Shown: positions 18,872-26,326 of the stretch, in pieces
How positions within the stretch are numbered: position 1 is the first letter of the stretch
Layout: the number at the start of each line of letters is the position of its first letter
From: Paracoccus aminophilus JCM 7686
Lineage (GTDB): Bacteria; Pseudomonadota; Alphaproteobacteria; Rhodobacterales; Rhodobacteraceae
Direction of reading: 5' to 3'
DNA length: 64,000 bases
NCBI RefSeq assembly: GCF_000444995.1
Contig: NC_022041.1
Location: 1,772,001-1,836,000 of the forward strand
The notes under the pieces: model-generated
Database searches by the model: none
What the model was told of the DNA's origin: nothing
The model's input: only the letters and a program-made list of their open reading frames with translations
Translations under genes and position numbers: made by a program

Positions 18872-19294
18872 TCAATTCACAACTTCTCCGTAAGGATCGC
18901 TCGGGATCGCCGATTGCGGCAGGGTCGAGATCCGGCGTGGCGTGGCCTGCTGGCGCGGCGTCGTGCCCGAATTGATCGGAAGTGCCGCCTGCGGGTCGAT
19001 ATAGCGATCCGCCGCGCGCCCGACCGGACCGGCAGGGCCCGGCCCCGGCACGCCCGGCTCGACCAGATCGCCCGGATTGACCGCCTGAGCGGCAAAGACC
19101 AGATCGCGCTGGCAGCCCGAGGGCGTGCCCGAATAGCGCGAGGCCCCGCCCCGGCACGAGCTCGGCACGACACCGCCGCCCTCGCCATAGCTGTAAGCGG
19201 GATCGCGTGCGGTGCGGATGACATCGGAATCGGCAATCATCGGCTCGGCACAGGCGGCGAGCGCCAGTGGCAGAAGAATCAGAAGCTGTCTCAT
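18872..19294 (-). CDS. CpaD-like small lipoprotein, last gene of the sctV/secretin operon
   Basis: 140 residues; signal MRQLLILLPLALAAC with lipobox LAAC. The stretch SGCQRDLVFAAQAVNPGDLV followed by ADRYIDPQAA resembles the C-terminal part of Tad pilus CpaD (GCATQ.NLAA.V..P.DLV...Y), but the usual N-terminal CpaD region is missing or unrecognisable, so this is a short version. Its ATG overlaps the secretin stop, implying coupled synthesis. I infer that it is an outer-membrane partner of the secretin ring. Confidence in the CpaD link is moderate; that it is a lipoprotein is clear. Confidence 0.65.
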   Translation of the reverse strand: MRQLLILLPLALAACAEPMIADSDVIRTARDPAYSYGEGGGVVPSSCRGGASRYSGTPSGCQRDLVFAAQAVNPGDLVEPGVPGPGPAGPVGRAADRYIDPQAALPINSGTTPRQQATPRRISTLPQSAIPSDPYGEVVN

Positions 19295-20583
19295 CGCGTG
19301 ATGAACCCCACGGTTGCCTGCGGTGCCGGGCGGCGGGCGCGCGGCTGGGCCGCGTCTTTCGCCCCGGCGATATAGGGGGTGATGAAGATGATCAGCTCGC
19401 GCTCGCGCCGGGTGCGGGAGTTCTTGCCGAAGACTTGGCTCAGCCCCGGCACACCATTCGACTGGTTTTCGGAAAACTGCTCATAAAGCCCGGCGATGGC
19501 GAAAGTCTGGCCGCTGCCGACCTCGACCGAGGTATCCGCACGCCGGATCGAGACGCCGGGCACCTGAAAGCCCTGCACCTGCACCGAGGCCGATGCGTCA
19601 AGAAAGCTCACCTCGGGCTGGACCTCGATGGCGATGCGGTTGCCGGGCAGCACGGTCGGCGTGAAGTCAATCGAGACGCCATATTGCTTGAAAGCGGCGG
19701 TGATGACGCCGTCGCCCTGATTGACCGGATAGGCGATCTCGCCGCCCGCGCGGAAGCTCGCCTTGCGCCCCGAAACCGTGGTCAGGGTCGGCTCGGACAG
19801 GATCTGGACCGCGCCGCGCTGTTCAAGCGCGTCGATCAGCCCGTCGATGGTAAAGCTGCCCGCCGTCGCCCGCGCCCCGATCGCCGGGCCCGAGGCAACG
19901 CCGCCGCCGAGAAAGCCGGTCGGATCGCCGAGCCCGGTCACCACGCGCATCGGCCCGCCCGATGAGGCACCAAGCGCCGAGAGGTTGACGCCCAGCCGTT
20001 GCAGATCGGTGCGCGAGGCCTCGACAAAGCGCACCCGCAGCGAAACCTGCGTGCCGCCGCCATAGCGCGTGCGATCCTGCACGGCGATGCCATCGGCCTC
20101 ATAGGCGCGCTGCGCCGCCGAGACCGAACGCGCCTCATCGACATTGCGCGCATTGCCGGTGATGATGACGGTATTCTCGCGCCGATTGGCGGACAGCCCC
20201 GGTGCAAGCAGCCCCTCCGCGCCAAGCCCCGAGGGACGGACCTCGACCTGATAGGTTGCGATCTGTTTGTCGGCGGCATCGCTCAGGACGATATTCGTGC
20301 GCCCCGGCGCAATCCCGGTGACATAGATCGTCGAGGGCGAGATCGCCATGGCATCGGCAATCATCGGATCGGCGACGAAGACGGTCACGGTTTCCTCGGG
20401 CAGCTCGATCGGGCGGCCATCGCCTTCGGTCACGACAAGCCGGGTCGGCGCGGCGGCGGCAATCCCCGCAAGCACGAGAAGCAGTGCAAAAGCAGCAGCG
20501 ATCCGGGCAGTCAGCCGCGAGATCAGGTGGCGCAGCGGACGGGTGGTCAGGCGGGTGGTCGGGGAGCGCAAAAACCGGCTCAT
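19291..20583 (-). CDS. sctC: Outer-membrane secretin of Tad (CpaC/RcpA) type, serving the T3SS
   Basis: 430 residues. After a signal region ending near AAAAPTRL, the N-terminal pilus-type domain (VADPMIADAMAISPSTIYVTGIAPGRTNIVLSD split over residues about 50-110) is the one found in CpaC/RcpA. Next come a BON-like stretch and the C-terminal secretin core with ILSEPTLTTVSGRKASF, VEVGSGQTFAIAGL and ELIIFITPYI. It lacks the N0/N1 domains of classical SctC; a separate N-domain protein is encoded at 35210. Its ATG overlaps the sctV stop, tying it to the T3SS. It is predicted to form the outer-membrane gate of the injectisome. Confidence 0.85.
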   Translation of the reverse strand: MSRFLRSPTTRLTTRPLRHLISRLTARIAAAFALLLVLAGIAAAAPTRLVVTEGDGRPIELPEETVTVFVADPMIADAMAISPSTIYVTGIAPGRTNIVLSDAADKQIATYQVEVRPSGLGAEGLLAPGLSANRRENTVIITGNARNVDEARSVSAAQRAYEADGIAVQDRTRYGGGTQVSLRVRFVEASRTDLQRLGVNLSALGASSGGPMRVVTGLGDPTGFLGGGVASGPAIGARATAGSFTIDGLIDALEQRGAVQILSEPTLTTVSGRKASFRAGGEIAYPVNQGDGVITAAFKQYGVSIDFTPTVLPGNRIAIEVQPEVSFLDASASVQVQGFQVPGVSIRRADTSVEVGSGQTFAIAGLYEQFSENQSNGVPGLSQVFGKNSRTRRERELIIFITPYIAGAKDAAQPRARRPAPQATVGFITR

Positions 20584-22637
20584 CGGATCGTCAACATAGC
20601 GAGGGGTTGGACCTTGTAACTGGGCGCCACTTCCTTGTGAGAGATCACGGCGAAATTCATGTCGTGATTGGTCAGGAAGCGGCGCAGGAAACGGCGAATG
20701 TCCATCGAGGACAGGAAAACCGGCGGGCGGGCATGGCCCGTCGGATCGCCGATCGCGGATTTGAGCGCTTCAAGCAGCTTGCGCGATTGCTGCGCCTCAA
20801 GCGCCAGATAGACCCCGGAGGGGGCCTGACGGATCGCGCCGCGGATCGCCTCTTCGATATCGGTCTCGACGACGAACGCCGGGATGAAGCGCTCGCCATC
20901 GGCGAATTTGAAGCTGATCTGGCGCGCAAGTGCGGTGCGGACATATTCGGCGAGAAGCTCGGGGTCTTTCTCGCGCGGGGCCCAATCGACGATGGTTTCA
21001 AGCAGGATGCGCAGGTTGCGGACCGGGATCTCTTCCTCGACCAGACGCCGCATGACGGCGGCGATCTTTTGCAAGGGCAGCGCCTTTTGCGCCTCGGCAA
21101 CAAGGCTCGCGTAACGCGCCTCGGTCGCGGACAGAAGCGCGCTGACCTCTTGGACGCCCAGAAATTCGGCGGCATGGCGCGGCAAACGGCCAGCCGCGAC
21201 GCGGGCTAAGGCCTCTGCCGGGGTCTGGAAGGGGATGCCCGCATGGCGCAGCTCGGCTGCGGCCTCGGGCGGGCACCACCAGCCTTGGGCATCCGAGGGG
21301 CCGGTCTCGACCCGCTCGACCGAGATGCCCATGATGCGCGCGGCATCTGGCAGATCGGTCAGCCGCAGGCGGCCTGCGGGCAGATGGCCCTCGCCGACCG
21401 GGACATTCTCGACCCGCAACTGCCAGCGATCGCCCGGCATCAGGGGATCGGTCGAGAGCTGCAGGCGCGGGAAAGGCACGCCGAGCTCATCGAAAAGCCG
21501 CGTCCGCTCGCGCAGAGCCGCATCCTCGAAAGCGGCGCGGTCCAGCCCGGCAGCAAGATCGCGGCCCACGGTCAGCTGCACCGGCGTCATCGGCGTCATC
21601 ATCAGATCTTGCCGACTGTCGCGGCGTGCGCTTGCACCCGGCTGATCCTCGGCCTCAGCGGCTTCGCGCGCGCGGCGCGTGGCCATCAGCCCCGCCCCGG
21701 CAAAGGCCAAGGCGAGCGCGATGAAGACCAGCTTCGGAAAGCCCGGCACCAGCGCGAAGCCCAAAAGCACAAGCGCCGCCACATATAGCGGGCGGGCATG
21801 GCCGCCGATCTGCGCGGCAATGTCGCGCCCCAGATCGGCCGAGCCTTCATGCGTAATGCGGGTGATGACGATGCCAGAGCTGATCGCGACGATCAGCGCC
21901 GGGATCTGGCTGACCATGCCATCGCCGACCGTCAGCACCGAATAAAGATGCAGCGCATCGCCAAAGGCCATGCCGTTCTGGCCGACGCCGACGCCAAGGC
22001 CGCCGAGAATATTGACCGCGATGATGATGAGACCGGCAATCGCATCGCCCTTCACGAATTTCATCGCCCCGTCCATCGAGCCGTAAAATTCGCTTTCCAT
22101 TTGAAGCGCCTCGCGGCGGCGACGGGCCTCGGCAATGTCGATCTCGCCCGCGCGCATGTCGCTGTCGATCGACATCTGCCGCCCCGGCAGCGCATCAAGC
22201 GAGAAGCGCGCCGAGACCTCGGCCACCCGCTCCGAGCCCTTGGTGATGACGATGAACTGGACGATGGTGATGATCAGAAAGACCACGATGCCGACGACCA
22301 GCGAGCCGCCCAGCACAAATTTGCCGAAGGTCTCGACGATCTGGCCCGCATCGGCATGGAGCAGGATCATCCGCGTCGTCGAAATCCCGATGGCCAGCCG
22401 GAACAGCGTCGCGAACAGCAAGATCGCGGGCAAGGTGGTGAGCGAGGTCGGATTGCGCAGATAGACCGCGACGATCAGCACCAGCACCGACAGCGACAGG
22501 TTGAAGGCAATCGACAGGTCGATGAGCCAGGTCGGCAAGGGCAGCACGATCATGAAGATGATCAGGATCAGCAGCGTGATCAGCGCAAGGTCCTGCGAGG
22601 CGGCCAATCGGCGCAGCATCTGCTTGGCAAGGGTCAT
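20580..22637 (-). CDS. sctV: T3SS export gate protein SctV (LcrD/YscV/InvA, FlhA family)
   Basis: 685 residues, normal length. The N-terminal half has about eight membrane helices and the FHIPEP-type loop (LFRLAIGISTTRMILL, then GSERVAEVSARFSLDALPGRQMSIDSDM split across the FHIPEP block). The C-terminal half (about 340-685) is the cytosolic domain that forms the nonameric substrate-docking ring. Start and stop both overlap neighbours (ATGA). It is a non-flagellar export gate: no flagellar gene is present and the partners are injectisome-specific. Confidence 0.95.
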   Translation of the reverse strand: MTLAKQMLRRLAASQDLALITLLILIIFMIVLPLPTWLIDLSIAFNLSLSVLVLIVAVYLRNPTSLTTLPAILLFATLFRLAIGISTTRMILLHADAGQIVETFGKFVLGGSLVVGIVVFLIITIVQFIVITKGSERVAEVSARFSLDALPGRQMSIDSDMRAGEIDIAEARRRREALQMESEFYGSMDGAMKFVKGDAIAGLIIIAVNILGGLGVGVGQNGMAFGDALHLYSVLTVGDGMVSQIPALIVAISSGIVITRITHEGSADLGRDIAAQIGGHARPLYVAALVLLGFALVPGFPKLVFIALALAFAGAGLMATRRAREAAEAEDQPGASARRDSRQDLMMTPMTPVQLTVGRDLAAGLDRAAFEDAALRERTRLFDELGVPFPRLQLSTDPLMPGDRWQLRVENVPVGEGHLPAGRLRLTDLPDAARIMGISVERVETGPSDAQGWWCPPEAAAELRHAGIPFQTPAEALARVAAGRLPRHAAEFLGVQEVSALLSATEARYASLVAEAQKALPLQKIAAVMRRLVEEEIPVRNLRILLETIVDWAPREKDPELLAEYVRTALARQISFKFADGERFIPAFVVETDIEEAIRGAIRQAPSGVYLALEAQQSRKLLEALKSAIGDPTGHARPPVFLSSMDIRRFLRRFLTNHDMNFAVISHKEVAPSYKVQPLAMLTIR

Positions 22638-23116
22638 ATCCGGGCCTCTGGGCGGGGCGATTGCATGAGTTCGCGCGCGCGGCCAAGCTCGGCCTGTGCG
22701 CGCGGGGCATCGCCGCGATGATGTAAGATCCGCGCGAGCAGATAGTGGCAGGCAGCGCGCTCGGTCGGGTTTGGCGCGATATCCAATCCGCCCGGACGCT
22801 CGAAGCGGCCAAGCACGGTCAGCGCCTGTTCAGGATCGCCCCCGACCAGCATCGCCTCGGCCACCATCAGCACGGTCGCGGCCGAGAGATCGCCCATGGT
22901 CATCGCGGCGAGCCCCAGCACCATCGCCCGCGCCGGATCATTGTGGCGCAGATAGACAAGGCCAAGCGCCGACAGAACCACGCCGTGATCACGCAGGGAT
23001 TGCGCCGGGCGCGCGGTCTCGGGCGCGTCAAGCTCCCAGGGCGGCGGAGTGGTGTCGGATCCGGCCAACTGGTCGCGGGTCGCATCCGTGTCGAGGTGAA
23101 GGGGAAATTGCGTCAC
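22634..23116 (-). CDS. TPR-like T3SS protein in the SctY position
   Basis: 160 residues from a GTG at 23116. The core (residues about 35-150) is made of short helix pairs such as VVLSALGLVYLRHNDPARAMVLGLAAMTMG and ERAACHYLLARILHHRGDAPRAQAELGRARELM, which are TPR-like. In Ysc systems the TPR protein YscY lies directly upstream of lcrD/yscV, and this gene has the same position and a 4-nt overlap with sctV. I infer a SctY-like chaperone role, possibly for the small protein at 23125. A general class II T3SS chaperone is the alternative. Confidence 0.6.
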   Translation of the reverse strand: MTQFPLHLDTDATRDQLAGSDTTPPPWELDAPETARPAQSLRDHGVVLSALGLVYLRHNDPARAMVLGLAAMTMGDLSAATVLMVAEAMLVGGDPEQALTVLGRFERPGGLDIAPNPTERAACHYLLARILHHRGDAPRAQAELGRARELMQSPRPEARI

Positions 23117-23124
23117 CGGCCGAC

Positions 23125-23472
23125 CTAGAGCCCCTGCAAATCGAGATAGCGCGAGAGTTTGCGCGTTTCATCCTCGATCACCGCCGCGACCAGCCGCCCG
23201 AGCCCCGGCACCGCCTGATCGGCCATGCCCGCATGATCGCGCGCAGCCTCAAGCGCCGCGACCAGCTCGATCGCAGAGGGCAGACGGACCTGCCCGAGCC
23301 CGGCCTCAAGGATCGCGCCGAAACCTTCGCTCGGCGGCTCGCTGCGCAGCCTGCGGGCCCGGTTTTCGCCGCCCTGCGGCGGCGGGGTCGCGGGACGGGC
23401 GCGGTGCGGGCCGCTCGTCGGCAGTGCTGCGATCTGGCGGGCCCCGGGGAAGGGCGTGATCTCATTCACCAT
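23125..23472 (-). CDS. Small T3SS protein, possibly SctX-like
   Basis: 115 residues, ATG at 23472. The first 50 residues are polar and Pro/Arg-rich with no structure visible; the C-terminal half is helical and ends in DETRKLSRYLDLQGL. I do not recognise a family from sequence. Its size, the disordered N-terminus as in secreted early substrates, and its place just before the TPR protein and sctV match YscX. It sits 3 nt after the sctD stop. Confidence 0.4.
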   Translation of the reverse strand: MVNEITPFPGARQIAALPTSGPHRARPATPPPQGGENRARRLRSEPPSEGFGAILEAGLGQVRLPSAIELVAALEAARDHAGMADQAVPGLGRLVAAVIEDETRKLSRYLDLQGL

Positions 23473-23475
23473 GGC

Positions 23476-24408
23476 TCAGAACCTCACCGCCAGCCGCTCA
23501 TCGCCGCGCGCCAGAGCGATTTCCGAGCGGGAAATCGCCTCGATGCGCCAGCCGTCATTGGTCATGTCGCCGATGCGCAGGACCGTGCCCGATTTGGTGC
23601 GCAATTCGGGGCGCGCGCCCAGCCAGACCGAGGCCACCGCCAGAACCGGCGCGGGCTGGCCCTCGGCAATCTCGCTGATCAGCGGCAGGCTTTGGCCGTG
23701 ATCGGATTCAAAGCGCGCCCGGATCTGGCGCCAGCTCTCGGCCTGATCGCGCGAGAGCGTGCCGCGCACGCGCAAGACGCCCGCCTCGCTCGTGAGATGC
23801 AGCCCGCTCAGCCCGGCCTCGCCGAGCCGCGCGGCAAGCGCCGCGGTGGCCTCGCTCACGCAGTCGGGCCCGCAGACCAGCCGGGGCGAGGTCGCGGCAA
23901 GCCGGGTCGGCAGCGCCGTTTTGGGCGCCTCGGGGGTCAGGGTCGCGGCTTCGGCCTGCGCCAGCGGCATAAGCGTGGGGCGCGCCGCCCCGCCGCCGAA
24001 TTCCGCGCCGAGCCACAGCCCGGCGGCAAGCGTCAGCGCAAAGATCCCCACCCCCGCCTGTAGGCTGATGCCCGCGCGCGCGACCGCGCCGGGCTGGGTC
24101 AAAAGGATCGCGGTTTCGTCATTGAGCTGCAGCGTGACCGGCAAGGCGATTTCGACGGGGTGCTCGGGCGGAAGCTCGTGCAATTCGCCTAGCCCGCCCT
24201 CGTCAAGCCGCAGCCCCTCGACTTTGGCGACAAGGCGCAGATGCGCGGCGCTGGCGCGCAAGGCAAGGCAGCCCGGCGCGACCCCGGCCAGAATGATCTG
24301 ATCGCCCGCACCGCCCCCGATCGAGAGCTTGCCGGGCGCAAAACGTGCCGAGGCCCCGGCATTCGGGCCAGAGAGCACAGTCAGCAGAAAGGGTTTCGTC
24401 TCGGCCAT
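23476..24408 (-). CDS. sctD: T3SS inner-membrane ring protein SctD
   Basis: 310 residues. N-terminal FHA-like cytosolic domain (FLLTVLSGPNAGASARFAPGKLSIGGG split over residues 6-32), one membrane helix (about residues 125-150: ISLQAGVGIFALTLAAGLWLGAEF) and a periplasmic part with two ring-building modules (LTSEAGVLRVRGTLSRDQAE... then DGWRIEAISRSEIALARG). This order is that of SctD/YscD/PrgH. The start at 24408 aligns with the family; an in-frame ATG at 24453 would add 15 residues. It forms the outer inner-membrane ring around SctJ. Confidence 0.82.
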   Translation of the reverse strand: MAETKPFLLTVLSGPNAGASARFAPGKLSIGGGAGDQIILAGVAPGCLALRASAAHLRLVAKVEGLRLDEGGLGELHELPPEHPVEIALPVTLQLNDETAILLTQPGAVARAGISLQAGVGIFALTLAAGLWLGAEFGGGAARPTLMPLAQAEAATLTPEAPKTALPTRLAATSPRLVCGPDCVSEATAALAARLGEAGLSGLHLTSEAGVLRVRGTLSRDQAESWRQIRARFESDHGQSLPLISEIAEGQPAPVLAVASVWLGARPELRTKSGTVLRIGDMTNDGWRIEAISRSEIALARGDERLAVRF

Positions 24409-24555
24409 GGTCTTCGCCTGTTCATCCGCAAAAAGCGCGGTCTCAACGCCCATCGGCCAGCACCCGAAAGAGGCCGGCCCAAGGCTTGTGTGACGCGAAT
24501 GTCCCTGAAAGTCGGGGCGCGACCGAAGCCGCGCCCACGGGCAATTGCGGGCCGA

Positions 24556-24717
24556 TCAGCCGTGGACCTTGTCCCAGGCCTTCTTTTCGGCGTCTTTGGC
24601 AGCCATGGCGCTGTTGAACAGCATCGACTGCTTGTTGACTTCGGTCTGGAACGCCAGAGCTTCCTGCTGGCTGGATTTCATATCGGCGAGCATGCCGCCA
24701 AGGCCTTGGGTTTCCAT
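24556..24717 (-). CDS. Very short T3SS needle-subunit candidate (SctF-like)
   Basis: 53 residues, ATG at 24717 preceded by AGAGAGAAG. After a short polar N-terminus, residues about 21-50 (FQTEVNKQSMLFNSAMAAKD) can be laid without gaps on the C-terminal helix of needle proteins, including the conserved Asn in YNLYRNAQSN-type sequences of PrgI. It follows a YscE-like needle chaperone gene and precedes sctD, where a needle gene would be expected. Known needle subunits have about 70-85 residues, so an almost missing N-terminal helix is odd. An alternative is a small secreted accessory protein. Confidence 0.5.
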   Translation of the reverse strand: METQGLGGMLADMKSSQQEALAFQTEVNKQSMLFNSAMAAKDAEKKAWDKVHG

Positions 24718-24733
24718 GTCAATCTTCTCTCTG

Positions 24734-24979
24734 TTACTGGTTAGGGTCTTCGTTGATGGCAGCCCACAACTTCGGCAGCGCATCGATGCCAGCATCATAT
24801 GCCTGAGCGAGAAGAGAGAGCCGGGCATAGTCTTCTGTGCTCACTCCCCGGCCCATTTCCTGGACCACACGCCCTTTACCTGCCGAAAGTCGTTCCGTCA
24901 GACGCTTCAACTCCGCCCCATTGGGGTCGGCGGCAAAGCGTCGATCAAGCTCGACGATCTCGATTGTACGTTCAGACAA
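24734..24979 (-). CDS. sctE: YscE/SsaE-like needle chaperone
   Basis: 81 residues. I chose the TTG at 24979 because GGAG lies 7-8 nt upstream and the family begins here; reading further upstream only adds Arg/Cys-rich non-coding-like sequence. The pattern IVELDRRFAADPNGAELKRL, ERLSAGKGRVVQEMGRGVS, then EDYARLSLLAQAYDAGIDAL matches the YscE/EscE two-helix hairpin proteins (about 65-80 residues). In Ysc systems YscE with YscG holds the needle protein in the cytosol; the next gene is the needle candidate. It is the first gene of the second T3SS operon. Confidence 0.72.
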   Translation of the reverse strand: MSERTIEIVELDRRFAADPNGAELKRLTERLSAGKGRVVQEMGRGVSTEDYARLSLLAQAYDAGIDALPKLWAAINEDPNQ

Positions 24980-25255
24980 ATCTTTTCTCCGTTCGGACCG
25001 TCCGCACTGGCAGGATCTCTGCCGGTTGCGTCGAGGGCGAAATTGGGCGGCTTTTGTAACGCATGCGTGAAGGTTTTGGCGGTTCGGACACATCAGCGGA
25101 CGCGACCGAGAAAGCGGCGAGATCTTGCCAGATATGCCCGTTATGTCGGCGAAAATTTGCGCGCGGCCGGGGCGTCGTCACATCACTGCCACGCGGCTGT
25201 GGCACGCAAGATCAGCTGGTAACCCCCGTTTCACCTTTTGCGTGCAGAGACAGAG
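24980..25255. promoter_or_regulatory. Divergent T3SS promoter region with shared two-block motif (minus orientation)
   Basis: This 276-bp gap lies between the sctE-sctV operon and the GDPH-protein gene. On the minus strand it carries GACATAACGGGCA (25147-25135) and, 58 nt later, AAACCTTC (25076-25069). The same two blocks, 56 nt apart, lie upstream of the translocator candidate at 41405. A hairpin GCCAC-GCGGCT-GTGGC sits near 25190-25205 on the other side. A common activator site is inferred. Confidence 0.55.
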
Positions 25256-26275
25256 ATGACCACCATCACCACCACACAGACCCCGCTTCTCGGCGCCGCG
25301 AATCTCTTTGCGCTGCCCCCGAAGAAAGACCTCTCGGGCCTGCCGCCGAAAGGGCTGACCGAGTTGATCGCAGAGCTTTCGAAGGCCCTGCAGGCGATTG
25401 TCGATCAGCTTGAGGGCAAGGGCGGCAAAAGCGGCGGCGCAGATCTGCCCTTTGCTGGCGCGGCCCAGAGAAATGCGGCCAATGCTGCGGGTCCCGCGGC
25501 CCCGCCTCAGACGCCAAAGCCGATCGCGGGCACGGCCCGGATCTGGGGCGATCCCCATTTCATCGGCGCGGATGGCGACAAATTCGACATTCAGGGCGAG
25601 GCGGGCAAGACCTATAACCTGCTCTCGGACAAGGGGTTCCAGATGAATGGAACCTTCGAGAAATGGGGCAATGACGGCGCGACGGTGGTCGGCAAGGTCG
25701 GGATCACCGCAGGCTCGAACTATGTTCAGGTCGATAAAAGCGGCAATGCCACCGTCAATGGCAAAGAGCTGAAGGACGGTGAACGGGTCGAGCTGCGCGA
25801 CGGCGGCTTTGCTCTGCGCAAAGGCAATGAGGTCACGGTCCAGCGCGGTGAATGGGAGGTCAAGTTCCAGACGCTCGGCGATCATATCGACATGGATATC
25901 AAGACCGAGAATGCGATTGCCGATGGCGTCCTGCCGCATGGGCTGATCGGCCAGACCTTCGACGGCGACGGTCAGGCGCGGCGCGGCGATGAGGGCTCGG
26001 GCGCGCAGGGCGGTGGCGCGATTGCGCGGGCGGATGGCTCGATGTCGCAGGCGGGCGACAAGGATGCGGTCAAATCCTATGAGGTCGCGGCGCTCTGGGA
26101 CACCACCTTCCAGACCCACAACGTCGATCACGGCCAGCAGAGCGTCTATGTCGATCAGAGCCACCAATCGGCGCAGCAGGTCTTTGCGATGATGATGGGC
26201 TTTTCGAGCCTCTTGAACTCGATCTTCAGCGCCTCCGGCAACCTTTACGCGGGCACCAACCTGCGCTCTGCCTGA
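25256..26275 (+). CDS. GDPH-motif VWD/DUF1521-like protein, predicted T3SS cargo
   Basis: 339 residues, ATG at 25256 after AGAGACAG. The N-terminal 90 residues are polar and Ala/Pro/Lys-rich, with no Sec signal. At residues 96-101 lies IWGDPH, followed by FIGADGDKFDIQGEAGKTYNLLSDKG in the style of von Willebrand D domains and of the metal-triggered self-cleaving (DUF1521) domain of rhizobial NopE effectors, which is cut between Asp and Pro of GDPH. The tail (QVFAMMMGFSSLLNSIFSASGNLYAG) is mildly hydrophobic. Its place inside the island, opposite the needle operon, suggests a secreted effector or extracellular component. The family link is moderate. Confidence 0.7.
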   Translation: MTTITTTQTPLLGAANLFALPPKKDLSGLPPKGLTELIAELSKALQAIVDQLEGKGGKSGGADLPFAGAAQRNAANAAGPAAPPQTPKPIAGTARIWGDPHFIGADGDKFDIQGEAGKTYNLLSDKGFQMNGTFEKWGNDGATVVGKVGITAGSNYVQVDKSGNATVNGKELKDGERVELRDGGFALRKGNEVTVQRGEWEVKFQTLGDHIDMDIKTENAIADGVLPHGLIGQTFDGDGQARRGDEGSGAQGGGAIARADGSMSQAGDKDAVKSYEVAALWDTTFQTHNVDHGQQSVYVDQSHQSAQQVFAMMMGFSSLLNSIFSASGNLYAGTNLRSA

Positions 26276-26291
26276 TCGCGCCAACCGGCAC

Positions 26292-26316
26292 AAAGGCCCC
26301 GCTCTGCGGGGCCTTT
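26292..26316. terminator. Rho-independent terminator between GDPH gene and sctU
   Basis: AAAGGCCCCGC pairs perfectly with GCGGGGCCTTT (11 bp, 3-nt loop) and is followed by TT. It lies between convergent genes, and the leading A-run gives a T-run for the minus strand, so it likely ends both transcripts. Confidence 0.88.
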
Positions 26317-26326
26317 TTCGTTGCGC

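Noticed and set aside
18067..20583. A complete Tad/Flp pilus locus
   Set aside because: Only secretin, CpaD-like and TadD-like parts are present. The motor ATPase, TadB/TadC, prepilin peptidase and pilin are absent, and the secretin is coupled to sctV.
25063..25413. A plus-strand frame overlapping the start of the GDPH-protein gene
   Set aside because: It is out of frame with the supported gene at 25256 and has no domain or ribosome site.
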